From: Candidatus Gastranaerophilales bacterium
Lineage (GTDB): Bacteria > Cyanobacteriota > Vampirovibrionia > Gastranaerophilales > Gastranaerophilaceae
Direction: 5' to 3'
Assembly: GCA_900769355.1 (NCBI GenBank)
Contig: CAAGGG010000015.1
Location: 1 to 64,000, forward strand
Length of the DNA stretch: 64,000 nucleotides
The notes under the pieces are model-generated. The model was not told the DNA's origin. It made no database searches and worked only from the letters and a program-made list of their open reading frames with translations. Shown here in pieces: positions 44,211 through 52,645 of the stretch (position 1 is the stretch's first letter; the number at the start of each line of letters is the position of its first letter). The translations under genes were made by a program, and so were the position numbers.

Positions 44211-45170
44211 TTACGCAAAGATTTGGATAAGCAAACCTGAAACGATACTTATGCAAAGTAAAATTGAGATGATTTTCAGCGTGTCTTTGTAGTTTTCGTT
44301 GTGGCGGCAAAGAACGAGAATGCCTAATCCTGCGTTTGACAAAAGTCCTGACATTACAGCTCCAAAACTTATAGAACCTTTGATTAATAACATGGTTAAA
44401 GCGATTGATACTGCACAGTTTGGAATTAAGCCGACAAAAGCAGTGATTATCGGTTCTAAGATTTTTACTTTGCCGAGCAACAAGTGCAATACTGAATGTT
44501 CAGCGTAAACTGCTAAAACGAAGTTCAAAAGTATTGTTATTAATAAAATGAATATGAAAATGTTGAATGTGTGTTTTAGCGGGTGGTAAATAAGTTCTCG
44601 TTTGCGTCTGTGAGAAACACTGTGATGACAACAACCTTCATCTGCGTGTAAATCGTTGTCTGAGTCGGCTTCTTCAACTATCGGAATATATTTTTTGTCT
44701 TTCAAAATAAAATCAATCAAATATCCGGCAAGAATTCCGATAAAAAGTTTAAGCCCGACAACAGGCACGACAAGGTGCGTGTGCGTTGGGTTCGCGAGTA
44801 AAATAGGTATTGCTTCATCTGATGTTGCAAGATAAATCCCGATTAAAGTCCCTTTTGTGATAAATCTTCTGATATATAAAGTACTTGCGATTACCGAAAA
44901 TCCGCATTGTGGAATTATTGCAGCTAAACTTCCGATTAGCGGAGCTGATTTTTCAGAATTTTTCATAAAAGAATTGATTTTTTCAGAATAGAAAAACTCG
45001 ATTAATTCAATTATAAAAAACACAATAAACAATAACGGCAAAATATGAAAGCTGTCTAAAATTGCGTCACATAGCCAATCCGGCATTCCAAAATTTTCGA
45101 TAATTCCGTCAAAGCCGGCAAACATTCCTTCATTTATCTCGTTAATCCTGTTCAAAATACTTATCAGCAT
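44211..45170 (-). CDS. Putative heavy-metal exporter, ArsP_2/10TM type
   Basis: 319 residues, about 10 hydrophobic segments in two halves. Each half holds a related motif: AAIIPQCGFSVIASTLYIRR in the first and VGLIPNCAVSIALTMLLIKG in the second, with a Cys in each, as in putative arsenic/manganese efflux permeases. The central hydrophilic loop (residues 165-200) has ADEGCCHHSVSHRRKR, a likely metal-binding site. It lies 34 bases after the TolC-like gene. Exact metal unknown. Confidence 0.75.
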   Translation of the reverse strand: MLISILNRINEINEGMFAGFDGIIENFGMPDWLCDAILDSFHILPLLFIVFFIIELIEFFYSEKINSFMKNSEKSAPLIGSLAAIIPQCGFSVIASTLYIRRFITKGTLIGIYLATSDEAIPILLANPTHTHLVVPVVGLKLFIGILAGYLIDFILKDKKYIPIVEEADSDNDLHADEGCCHHSVSHRRKRELIYHPLKHTFNIFIFILLITILLNFVLAVYAEHSVLHLLLGKVKILEPIITAFVGLIPNCAVSIALTMLLIKGSISFGAVMSGLLSNAGLGILVLCRHNENYKDTLKIISILLCISIVSGLLIQIFA

Positions 45171-45204
45171 AATTTAATTTTATTACAAACAAAAAGTCAT
45201 ACAA

Positions 45205-46698
45205 TTACAAATTTTGTTTGCCCTTTCGAATTTTCTTTTCCTCGTGCTCGTCGCAACCAAGAACTTTGTTCAAGTGCTCAATTAATTCCGCAGAGTGGTA
45301 ATGCATTGCGTGTTCTGATTTGTGGTGAATATCGACTATGTGATAGTGCATTGCCATTTCAACTTGGATTAGTGCGATATTGTAGTCATAAAGACTGTTT
45401 ACATAAGCTGTTAAGGCTGATGTGTAATCTCGTCTTGCATTTAGCATTGCAAGGTAATTTACTTCGCCGGCAACATATTTTTTCTCTACAACATCAAAGT
45501 TTTCCAGAGATTGTAGAACTTCTGTTTTTGCTATCGGAATATCTTTTTCGGCTTTTTCAACGTTGTTGAAAGCTCGTTTAACTTCAAAATACAAATCTTG
45601 TTTGAATAGTGAAATTTCATTATCAGCAAGATTTACTTGTGCATCAGCCCCTTTTATACTGTGTTTTAATTCCATAAGATTGACGGAAGAATTAAGGTTT
45701 ACGCCGACGTGAAATCCGTTGTCTGTTGTTTGATTTGTGTTATAAAAATTGTAACCCGCATTCGCTGTCAAATCAGGAAAATATGCACGTTTTATGTATA
45801 AAAGAGATTGCTCCATTGCGTGTTTTGTGGCGATTAGGACATTCAAATCCGGACTGTTGTCATAAGCGATTTCGACAGCTTCATTCATTGGAAAACTGAA
45901 TGTTTGAGGGGTGAATTCTTTTATATTGTTTGTCGATTTATTTTTGTAGACAAAATTGTTGTCAAATGCAAATGTTGGAGTTGTTTTTATTGTGTAATCA
46001 GGTTGCCCCTCAATAAACATTGCATTGTCAAGATTGAGTTTTGCGTTGTTGTAATCGTTTTGGGCGTCTATAAGTTGGATTTTGGCTTCGCTCAAATGAA
46101 CTTTTGCTGTTGTTATGTCAGGGTTTTTCTTTGCAAGTTTAACTATGTTTTCGTTGATTGTGAGATTATTTTGGGCAATTTGTAGCATTGCTTTTGCTCT
46201 TAAAAGAGCGTAATACTTCGCTTTTACATCAAAAAGTGTTGAACACAAACTGTCCATAAACTCGTATTCTGCTCCGATTTTGTAGAATTCTTCCATTTTT
46301 ATATAGGCGGTAGTTTTTCCAAAATTCCAAACTAATTTGTTAACAGTGACGCCGACAGTCGGGAGTTCTCGGTAGTGTGAATTGTAATAAATGTTGTCGG
46401 AGTTATTTTCGTTATAAAATCCTGCACCGGCATTGATTACTGGGAAGTATTGAGAACGAGCAATTCCTAGATTACTTTTTGCAACATCAAGATTGTATTT
46501 TTGTTTTCTGATTCGAGGGCTGTTTTTGAATGCAGAGGCAACGCAATCAAAGACGGAAACTTCAATTCCGCTTTTTATTTCTACGGGGTTGTTGAAAAGT
46601 TCGTCCTCGTCATTTTCTATTGCCAGTGTATTTGTGTTTCCTGCAAGCAAAAAAATAAGTAATAAAGCCAGCAGGCAAAATATTTTCTTAGTCTTCAT
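45205..46698 (-). CDS. TolC-family outer membrane efflux protein with His-rich tail
   Basis: 497 residues. Signal peptide at 1-27, then two OEP repeats: FDCVASAFKNSPRIRKQKYNLDVAKSNLG and MNEAVEIAYDNSPDLNVLIATKHAMEQSL, each followed by coiled coil. The C-terminal 50 residues are rich in histidine (MHYHIVDIHHKSEHAMHYH, and EHEEKK) and probably bind metal. Together with the exporter next door it suggests metal efflux across both membranes. A TATAAT box 6 bases before the ATG and no Shine-Dalgarno. Confidence 0.88.
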   Translation of the reverse strand: MKTKKIFCLLALLLIFLLAGNTNTLAIENDEDELFNNPVEIKSGIEVSVFDCVASAFKNSPRIRKQKYNLDVAKSNLGIARSQYFPVINAGAGFYNENNSDNIYYNSHYRELPTVGVTVNKLVWNFGKTTAYIKMEEFYKIGAEYEFMDSLCSTLFDVKAKYYALLRAKAMLQIAQNNLTINENIVKLAKKNPDITTAKVHLSEAKIQLIDAQNDYNNAKLNLDNAMFIEGQPDYTIKTTPTFAFDNNFVYKNKSTNNIKEFTPQTFSFPMNEAVEIAYDNSPDLNVLIATKHAMEQSLLYIKRAYFPDLTANAGYNFYNTNQTTDNGFHVGVNLNSSVNLMELKHSIKGADAQVNLADNEISLFKQDLYFEVKRAFNNVEKAEKDIPIAKTEVLQSLENFDVVEKKYVAGEVNYLAMLNARRDYTSALTAYVNSLYDYNIALIQVEMAMHYHIVDIHHKSEHAMHYHSAELIEHLNKVLGCDEHEEKKIRKGKQNL

Positions 46699-46904
46699 AA
46701 TTTAATTATACTACACTTGTCAAGTGGTTAAGATTTTTTAGACTTCGGATTGTAGGCAGAGGGGACTAGACATGTAGTCCTCTGGAAAAATATTGGTATG
46801 AATTTTATTCTCAGAATAAATTAAAATAGCAAAATTTTTCATGTTAGAATTTTAATATAAAAGATTTTATTTGATAAATTTTAGTTTTATAAGGAATAAT
46901 AAAA

Positions 46905-47336
46905 ATGAAAGTAAATTCAATTAACTCTAATTTTAACAGTAGTAAAAATAACTTAACACAAAAAAAATCCCCTAATTTTACAGGAACTATTTTAATGAAA
47001 GGTGTTTGGCCTGCGGGTATAGAAGATAAATTTATTGCTAATAATGCAGTAACGAAGGCTATTAAAAAGTATTCAATAACCGCAGAAATGTTTGAAAAAG
47101 AACGAGAAGAGTATAGACTTGCCAGGAACATGTGTAAGTATACTGTAAATCATAGACCTATTTACAGGTTGAAGGTTTCTGTGAAAAAAGACAATCCTAC
47201 TTTTTGGGATAAAATTAAGTATGCTTTAGGTTTACAACCCAAAACTTATATGTCTAAATATTATCACTCAGCTGCGACAACAGATCTGTATCTTGATCAA
47301 AGATTGGGAGCAGTGTTTTATCGTTTAACCGAATAA
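46905..47336 (+). CDS. Hypothetical protein with NFTG motif
   Basis: 143 residues. N-terminal 30 residues are Asn/Ser-rich, ending SPNFTGTI. Then an alpha-rich basic body (EREEYRLARNMCKYTV, FWDKIKYALGLQPK) and Tyr-rich end. No signal or membrane segment. Similar low-complexity head with NFTG in the unknown protein at 10583. Ribosome binding AAGGAATAA 10 bases before ATG. Confidence 0.7.
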   Translation: MKVNSINSNFNSSKNNLTQKKSPNFTGTILMKGVWPAGIEDKFIANNAVTKAIKKYSITAEMFEKEREEYRLARNMCKYTVNHRPIYRLKVSVKKDNPTFWDKIKYALGLQPKTYMSKYYHSAATTDLYLDQRLGAVFYRLTE

Positions 47337-47337
47337 A

Positions 47338-47784
47338 TTATTCTTTTGTAGTTGATTTAATAAAGTTAACAATTGCGTTTAATCCAAGTTTGTAGCTGTT
47401 TACGCCAAACCCTGAAATTTGACCAATGCAGACCGGAGCAAGGTAAGAGTGATGCCTGAATTCTTCGCGCTTGTAAATGTTCGTCATGTGAACTTCAACA
47501 ACAGGAAGCTCTACGGCTGAAATTGCATCTCGAATTGCAACACTTGTGTGCGTATATGCCCCTGCGTTAATCACAATTCCGTCAAAATTATCTTTTGCAG
47601 ATTGGATTTTTTCGACAATTTCTCCTTCAAAATTGCTTTGGAATGTTTCAATATCAACTCCAAGTTTGAATGAATATGCGTACAGGTCTTTTTCTAAATC
47701 TTTCAAAGTCATGCTTCCATACTTTTCAGGCTCCCGAAATCCAAGCATATTCATATTTACGCCGTTTATAATAAGAATTTTCAT
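47338..47784 (-). CDS. aroQ: 3-dehydroquinate dehydratase, type II
   Basis: 148 residues, usual size of the dodecameric type II enzyme of the shikimate pathway. INGVNMNMLGFREPEKYGSMTLKDLE with the catalytic Tyr, QSNFEGEIVEKIQ, the INAGAYTHTSVAIRDAI stretch and EVHMTNIYKREEFRHHSY with the His. Own promoter, GAGG upstream of the start. Confidence 0.97.
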   Translation of the reverse strand: MKILIINGVNMNMLGFREPEKYGSMTLKDLEKDLYAYSFKLGVDIETFQSNFEGEIVEKIQSAKDNFDGIVINAGAYTHTSVAIRDAISAVELPVVEVHMTNIYKREEFRHHSYLAPVCIGQISGFGVNSYKLGLNAIVNFIKSTTKE

Positions 47785-47802
47785 TGTTTTACCTCAACCA
47801 CT

Positions 47803-47831
47803 ATTGTAACACAAAATCAAGCAACTGTGAA
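47803..47831 (-). promoter_or_regulatory. Promoter of aroQ
   Basis: TTCACA (47831-47826), 17-base spacer, TACAAT (47808-47803) on the minus strand. Confidence 0.65.
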
Positions 47832-47889
47832 GTTTTGTAAAATTTTTGACAGCATGTGTGACGAATTTTTCATGCTTGAATTATCATGC

Positions 47890-47960
47890 ATGTACAACTA
47901 TCCCCAAATCTCCTCCCAAGATTATTGTTCAAAGTCACGCAAGATGTGTGACTTTTTTTT
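47890..47960 (+). ncRNA. Candidate small RNA with C-rich single-stranded motif
   Basis: No ORF fits. A TATCAT box at 47882-47887 is followed by TATCCCCAAATCTCCTCCC (about 47899-47917), which should be unpaired and could bind Shine-Dalgarno sequences. A terminator (AAAGTCAC/GTGACTTT then T8, 47931-47960) ends it. The design, a C-rich tract before a terminator hairpin, resembles trans-acting sRNAs such as cyanobacterial Yfr1, but the sequence itself is not clearly Yfr1. Confidence 0.4.
47931..47960 (+). terminator. Rho-independent terminator
   Basis: AAAGTCAC-9 base loop-GTGACTTT followed by a T run. No plus-strand protein gene lies upstream of it. Confidence 0.85.
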
Positions 47961-47969
47961 ATGTCTTTC

Positions 47970-47997
47970 TTGACTTATGTGAATAAATCGCTACAAT
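47970..47997 (+). promoter_or_regulatory. Promoter for the gene at 48030
   Basis: TTGACT, 16-base spacer, TACAAT. Confidence 0.65.
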
Positions 47998-48029
47998 ATA
48001 TAGTGTAAGACATTTTTAGGGAAGTTTAA

Positions 48030-48287
48030 ATGAGATTAGTGGAAAAGCTGAAAGATTATGAAAATCAGTACATGTTTATCAAATGGGCGACAGGTGGTGA
48101 ATATGGAAAATTGATTTATGCAGGAGAAGATTTTATCGAATTCAACGTTATTGATGTTGATACGATGGATTATTCAGAAACTGTACTAATTCATGCTCCT
48201 TTGATTTTGGAAGTTGCAATTGGCGGGGCAGATGTTCAGCGAATTGTTGCGGAAGTTTCCTCAAAAATATCTATTGATGAAGGTTAA
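48030..48287 (+). CDS. Hypothetical small beta-barrel-like protein
   Basis: 85 residues. After a short helix the sequence alternates as in an Sm/SH3-like barrel (MFIKWATGGEYGKLIYAGEDFIEFNVIDVD, LILEVAIGGADVQRI, written here as parts of one protein). GGGAAG lies 7 bases before ATG and a consensus promoter precedes it. No family assigned. An RNA-binding Lsm-like role is only a guess. Confidence 0.7.
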   Translation: MRLVEKLKDYENQYMFIKWATGGEYGKLIYAGEDFIEFNVIDVDTMDYSETVLIHAPLILEVAIGGADVQRIVAEVSSKISIDEG

Positions 48288-48339
48288 GTCCCGTTTTTTA
48301 CATGAATATCTTACCAAAGCTTTAAATTTTTTAAATATT

Positions 48340-49008
48340 TTAAATATTAAAGCTTTTTCGAGCACCTTCTTCGTGATAGAAACCGCCGCCACAGATTGTC
48401 TCAACGACTTTTAATACGAATTCCCTTGGTGCGTCTACCTGATTTAGATAAAACTCTCTATTTGGCAAGTGACGAATTTTCATTATTGAATTTTGTGTTG
48501 ATTCAGGTGGAATAAATAATGATGCAACTTCATTATCAAGAAGTTTAACCATTTCTTCGTCGTGGTCTGTAACCCCTTTCATAAGCTCGTTATAGTTGCC
48601 TTTAATAGCCATAATTCTGCTTGAAAGCAAATGTTGACCGCCTTCACGATAAAGAGCTTGCGGTTGATAATTACAACGAGTCGTAAAACTCATTTTGTGC
48701 CATAAAATATTGACGATAACAACAGATTTTTGCGGATCTGTATCAACGTAAATGTTTTGAGTTGTGATGTTTCTGGAAGAAAAAGCCTCTTTCAACGTAT
48801 CTACAACGATTTGAAGGTTGTCTATCATTCTTGCAAAAATCTCATTTGTGTTGATATTTGCGTGTTGATAGTCCAAAAATTGTTTGTACATGTGAGTTGA
48901 AACGAGTCCGATTCTCTCTTGAATAAGAGCTGATTTCCTTGCTGATGTTTCAGAATTATCAAAGCTTTCAAAGTTATTTAGCAATATTCTCCGTCCTTTT
49001 ATCCACAT
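48340..49008 (-). CDS. Hypothetical protein
   Basis: 222 residues, unknown family. Helical first third (QERIGLVSTHMYKQFLDYQHANI), then beta-alpha (ITTQNIYVDTDPQKSVVIVNILWHKMSFTTR), ending with a helix that contains a short Gly run (VETICGGGFYHEEG). No signal peptide or membrane helix. Start ATG at 49008 without Shine-Dalgarno. Codon use and length support a real gene. Confidence 0.7.
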   Translation of the reverse strand: MWIKGRRILLNNFESFDNSETSARKSALIQERIGLVSTHMYKQFLDYQHANINTNEIFARMIDNLQIVVDTLKEAFSSRNITTQNIYVDTDPQKSVVIVNILWHKMSFTTRCNYQPQALYREGGQHLLSSRIMAIKGNYNELMKGVTDHDEEMVKLLDNEVASLFIPPESTQNSIMKIRHLPNREFYLNQVDAPREFVLKVVETICGGGFYHEEGARKSFNI

Positions 49009-49137
49009 GTAATAATAAACATGAAATTATGTAAAGATTATATGTTTTTTTTTTACAAAGTTGAATACGTAATTGGGTTTATTTATCTTTTAGTAAATTT
49101 TAATTCGGGGTTGAAATAGTAAGTTCAACTATTATAT

Positions 49138-49181
49138 TATGTCCTGCGCGGACAGCGGGAACTTTTTATGGAAAAAGTTTT
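49138..49181. repeat. Dispersed repeat GTCCTGCGCGGAC + AACTTTTT palindrome
   Basis: About 40 bases, GTCC-TGCGC-GGAC then AACTTTTT-ATGG-AAAAAGTT. A near-identical copy lies in inverse orientation at about 54047-54093. Confidence 0.8.
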
Positions 49182-49186
49182 TGTAG

Positions 49187-49206
49187 GTCGGCATTGCTAT
49201 GCCGAC
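49187..49206. repeat. REP-like palindrome, GTCGGCAT type
   Basis: GTCGGCAT-TGCT-ATGCCGAC preceded by TTGTAG. Confidence 0.85.
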
Positions 49207-49216
49207 AATATGATGT

Positions 49217-49954
49217 TTATTTCTTTCTACAAACAACAATCACAGGCGAATAAGTCAATGTGATATCAGGAAATTTTTCTTTATAGTTGTCACAAAAATT
49301 TTTGACTTCTTTGAAGGTCCAATGTCGCGCAGTCAGAGAGTTTACGCCGGTTGTTTTCATATGCGCCAAAAGCTCCAACGGACTTGAAAATTGTAACGTT
49401 TTTGTGAATTCTTCAGAATGCAGAATTTCAAAATCCTTTTCAAAAATATTTTTTATCTCGTCAAAACTTTTATAAGATAATGAAAGACCTGACAATGCCT
49501 CGATTTCCTTGTAATTTCCGGCGGAAAATGTTGAAAAAGCCAGAATTCCATCTTTGTTTAAGATGGTTTTGCAATGAGAACTTACGTTTTCAAGATTGTT
49601 AAACCACTGAAACATTGCGTTCGAAACAACTAAATCAACTTTTTGTGACGGCTTTATTTTTATAGCATTGCCAAGATAAAATTTTGTATTTGGTACAATT
49701 TTATCAATATAAATTTTGGATTTTTCGACCAAATCGTTTGCTAAAAAGGTTTTGAATTTGATAGAATTTATCAGTTCTCGTGTGAGAATTCCTGTCCCGC
49801 AACCGAGTTCCAGCACAGTGTCAAAGTTTGAACCTGTTTCAACAAGTGCAGATACGAGTTTTTTTGCCATAAGTTGTTGAACGATGGCGTTTTGGTCGTA
49901 GGTTTCAAAACTTTTTTCAAACTGTTTTTTTATGATTTTAGAGTTTACTTGCAT
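49217..49954 (-). CDS. bioC: Malonyl-ACP O-methyltransferase BioC
   Basis: 245 residues. SAM-dependent methyltransferase that starts pimeloyl synthesis for biotin. SAM motif VLELGCGTGILTRELI, later DLVVSNAMFQWF and LAFSTFSAGNYKEI, and the C-terminal LLAHMKTTGVNSL typical of BioC. Its start overlaps the bioG stop by 10 bases. Confidence 0.93.
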   Translation of the reverse strand: MQVNSKIIKKQFEKSFETYDQNAIVQQLMAKKLVSALVETGSNFDTVLELGCGTGILTRELINSIKFKTFLANDLVEKSKIYIDKIVPNTKFYLGNAIKIKPSQKVDLVVSNAMFQWFNNLENVSSHCKTILNKDGILAFSTFSAGNYKEIEALSGLSLSYKSFDEIKNIFEKDFEILHSEEFTKTLQFSSPLELLAHMKTTGVNSLTARHWTFKEVKNFCDNYKEKFPDITLTYSPVIVVCRKK

Positions 49955-50601
49955 AATATCTCATTCCAACTTTTGAAATTATAATACGGAAAGTGTCCGC
50001 TTTCAAGCATTTCAATCTCAGAATTTTCTTGCCAGAAATTCACTTGATTTTTTGTTGGAATAATTTTGTCGTGAGTAGAAATTAATGCTTTATCATAAAA
50101 ATGGGTGTAATTAATTTCTGTTGTCTTAATTTTTTCGTAAAGAGCTCTAAGCTCTGTTTCTCTGTTTTCAATTGTACGTTTTACAGGTGTTTTTATATAT
50201 TTTTCAAATTCTTCATTTTTGTTAAAAATGTTTTGGTAGAATTTTCCTTCTAGTCCTGTTTTGGCGTGTCTAAGTGTCAAAAGGAACGTTTTTTGAGGAA
50301 TTCCAAATTCGTCATCAACAGGTTTGATGGTTCCATTTATTGCAATTTTTTTTGTAAATTTTGGAAGTTTATCTTTTAGCAAATATGCGACAAAAACTCC
50401 CATTGACCAAGCAATTAGGTTAATATTTTTATAATTACTAAAATCTGTTTTGGGTAAATCGAGTTTGTTATAATCATACATTATTATTACGTCAAAATCC
50501 CCGCAATCTAGGAATTTGAATGGAGTTTCGTCAAAACTCCAACCGGCAAAAAATATGATTAAATTTTCTTTATTTTGTTTGTTTAGCCAATGAAATTGCA
50601 T
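49945..50601 (-). CDS. bioG: Pimeloyl-ACP methyl ester esterase BioG
   Basis: 218 residues. Alpha/beta hydrolase that releases pimeloyl-ACP from its methyl ester, closing the BioC cycle. LIIFFAGWSFDETPF at the start, nucleophile elbow in NLIAWSMGVFVAYLL, charge-relay His near the end (LESGHFPYY). The ATG at 50601 (AAGGAA upstream) is inside the end of bioF, a 32-base overlap. Matches the BioG rather than BioH type. Confidence 0.9.
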   Translation of the reverse strand: MQFHWLNKQNKENLIIFFAGWSFDETPFKFLDCGDFDVIIMYDYNKLDLPKTDFSNYKNINLIAWSMGVFVAYLLKDKLPKFTKKIAINGTIKPVDDEFGIPQKTFLLTLRHAKTGLEGKFYQNIFNKNEEFEKYIKTPVKRTIENRETELRALYEKIKTTEINYTHFYDKALISTHDKIIPTKNQVNFWQENSEIEMLESGHFPYYNFKSWNEILCK

Positions 50602-51694
50602 CAAAAAGTTCCTTTTCAGTAATGTCTGTTGTGAGCGATAATCTTAATCTTGATGTGCCTTCGGGAACGGTAGGCGGTCTTATTGGAAGGGTGAAAAATC
50701 CGTTGTGGAAAAGAATTTCGCAAGTGTCGACGGTTTCTTTGTTTCCGCCAATAATAACCGGTATAATGTGACTTTCGCTACCTGCTTTTTGCCCGATTGA
50801 CAGCATTCTTTGGCGTTTTTCAAGTGTTTGAGGCAGTTTATTTTCAATAATCCATTTTGAAAAGGCGATATTTATCGGCGGTAAAGCGGTTGAAAAAATA
50901 AACGAACGTGCTTTGTTCGTAAGGTAATCAACTAATGTTTGGCTGCCTGTTGCAAATGCACCCATTGAGCCTATTGCTTTCCCGAAAGTTCCGACAATTA
51001 GGTCAACTTTATCTGTAATTCCAAGTTTTTCGGTTACTCCGAGTCCGTTTTGTCCAAAAACGCCAAATGCGTGAGCTTCATCAAGTACCAAAATGCAATT
51101 GAATTTTTCTTTAAGCTCGACGAGTTTTTCAATGTCTGCAATGTCGCCGTCCATTGAAAATACACTCTCAGAAACGATTATGGCGTTGTTGAAATTTTTC
51201 CGTTCTCTTGTTAAAAGTTTTTCCAACGCTTCCATATTTTTGTGTGGAAATCTGAAAAATTTGCCCTCAGATAGTCGCATTCCATCAATTATGCTGGCAT
51301 GGTTCAATTTGTCAGAGAATATAACGTCACCTTTGCCGGCAATGCAACTGTTTATTCCAACATTTGCGTGATAGCCACTGTTGAATAATAGAGTTTTTTC
51401 TTTTCTAAAAAGTTGTGAAATTAAATCTTCCAACTCTTTGTATACGGGCAAAGTGCCTGTTAAAAGTCTTGCAGATGCACTGCCAAACGAGTATTTATCC
51501 CCGACTTCATTTAAAAATTCTTTTGTGATTTTTTTGTTGTCTGCAAAACCAAGATAGTTGTTTGATGATAGATTAACGAGTTTTTGTCCGTTGTAAAAAA
51601 TATATTTTTCGTCTTTTGCGTCAAAGTTTTTTATATTTCGAAAGTGTGAATTTGCTTTTAAATGGTCTAAAATTTCTGAATAATTCTCTTGCAT
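50570..51694 (-). CDS. bioF: 8-amino-7-oxononanoate synthase
   Basis: 374 residues. PLP enzyme joining pimeloyl-ACP and alanine in biotin synthesis. NLSSNNYLGFADNK near the start, FGSASARLLTGTLPVYKELE, LDEAHAFGVFGQNGLG, and the PLP lysine in IVGTFGKAIGSMGAF. Leads the bioF-bioG-bioC unit; bioA, bioD and bioB are not in the window. Confidence 0.96.
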   Translation of the reverse strand: MQENYSEILDHLKANSHFRNIKNFDAKDEKYIFYNGQKLVNLSSNNYLGFADNKKITKEFLNEVGDKYSFGSASARLLTGTLPVYKELEDLISQLFRKEKTLLFNSGYHANVGINSCIAGKGDVIFSDKLNHASIIDGMRLSEGKFFRFPHKNMEALEKLLTRERKNFNNAIIVSESVFSMDGDIADIEKLVELKEKFNCILVLDEAHAFGVFGQNGLGVTEKLGITDKVDLIVGTFGKAIGSMGAFATGSQTLVDYLTNKARSFIFSTALPPINIAFSKWIIENKLPQTLEKRQRMLSIGQKAGSESHIIPVIIGGNKETVDTCEILFHNGFFTLPIRPPTVPEGTSRLRLSLTTDITEKELFDAISLAKQTK

Positions 51695-51731
51695 ATTAGT
51701 AATTTATGACAAAAGTTTAAAAATGTCTATC

Positions 51732-51760
51732 TTGAAAATTGTTTGAAAAAGTGTTATAAT
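51732..51760 (+). promoter_or_regulatory. Promoter of prepilin paralogue 4 (leaderless)
   Basis: TTGAAA, 17-base spacer, TATAAT, seven bases, ATG at 51768. Confidence 0.8.
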
Positions 51761-51767
51761 AAAAACA

Positions 51768-52526
51768 ATGATTTTAGTTGATTATTTTAGGAAAGTTGAT
51801 ATTAGTTCAAGACAGTCGCAGAAAAATAAATATAGCTTAGCTGCTTCGCTTTTTAGCTGCCCGGCTGCTAAACATGTTGCATTCACATTGGCGGAAGTTT
51901 TAATCACCCTCGGGATAATCGGAGTTGTTGCAGCATTGACTTTGCCTAGTGTAATTCAAAAAATGGAAGATCAAAGGTTTGTATCTTCTCTAAAAAAGAC
52001 GTATTCGATCTTGTCGCAAGCAACAAATTCAGTAATCGCAGAGCATGAAAATCCAGAATATTGGTGGATTGAAGACGATCAAGAAGAACCTGTAAAGCAA
52101 ATTTACGAGTATTATAAACCTTATTTCAATGCAATGCGTATGTGTCCAAATACAGCAGGTTGTTGGGGGTATCCGACAAAGTATTTGAATGGAAACGTAT
52201 ATTGGGCAAGTTTTAACAGAAGTTGGTATCAATATACTTATACTCTTGTTGATGGTGTAAGTGTTTTGATTGATATATATGATGCATCAAATGTAAGATT
52301 ATTTGGAGTTGACGTTGATTATCCTTGTCCTGTTTTTTGGGTTGATTTAAATTCTGGAAATTTGCCAAATCAAATAGGGCGTGATGTTTTTGCTTTTTTG
52401 ATTACTAAAAAAGGGTTACAGCCTGCAGGACTAAACGATACAACAACTTGTAACAAAAATGGGACAGGTTGGAGTTGCACTTCCAGAATTATTCAAGATG
52501 GTTGGACAATAAAATATTTAAAATAG
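51768..52526 (+). CDS. Type II/IV prepilin-like secreted protein (paralogue 4)
   Basis: 252 residues. Leader of about 38 residues, then HVAFTLAEVLITLGIIG and the hydrophobic helix. The leader piece LAASLFSCPAAK is coded by a GCTGCTTCGC...TAGCTGC stretch, the inverse of the dispersed GCAGCTAAGCAGC repeat. The globular part contains MCPNTAGCWGYPTKYL, WVDLNSGNLPNQIGRD and an end IIQDGWTIKYLK. Leaderless start. It lies just before a close paralogue. Confidence 0.88.
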   Translation: MILVDYFRKVDISSRQSQKNKYSLAASLFSCPAAKHVAFTLAEVLITLGIIGVVAALTLPSVIQKMEDQRFVSSLKKTYSILSQATNSVIAEHENPEYWWIEDDQEEPVKQIYEYYKPYFNAMRMCPNTAGCWGYPTKYLNGNVYWASFNRSWYQYTYTLVDGVSVLIDIYDASNVRLFGVDVDYPCPVFWVDLNSGNLPNQIGRDVFAFLITKKGLQPAGLNDTTTCNKNGTGWSCTSRIIQDGWTIKYLK

Positions 52527-52645
52527 TTCCTAGTTTTTAAAGGTTCTTAATAATATTGTTACAAAAATTCTATTTTTGGGTATATACCATGTATATGTAT
52601 TGTTGAAAAGTCTTTTTTCTAAAAGAGATTAAAGGCGGTTGGCTT

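Noticed and set aside
46699..46735. TTGACA as -35 of the TolC-like gene
   Set aside because: Only seven bases separate it from the TATAAT box, so it cannot be the matching -35.
47894..47960. Assigning the candidate small RNA as Yfr1
   Set aside because: The Yfr1 core ACUCCUCACAC is not present; only CTCCTC is shared.
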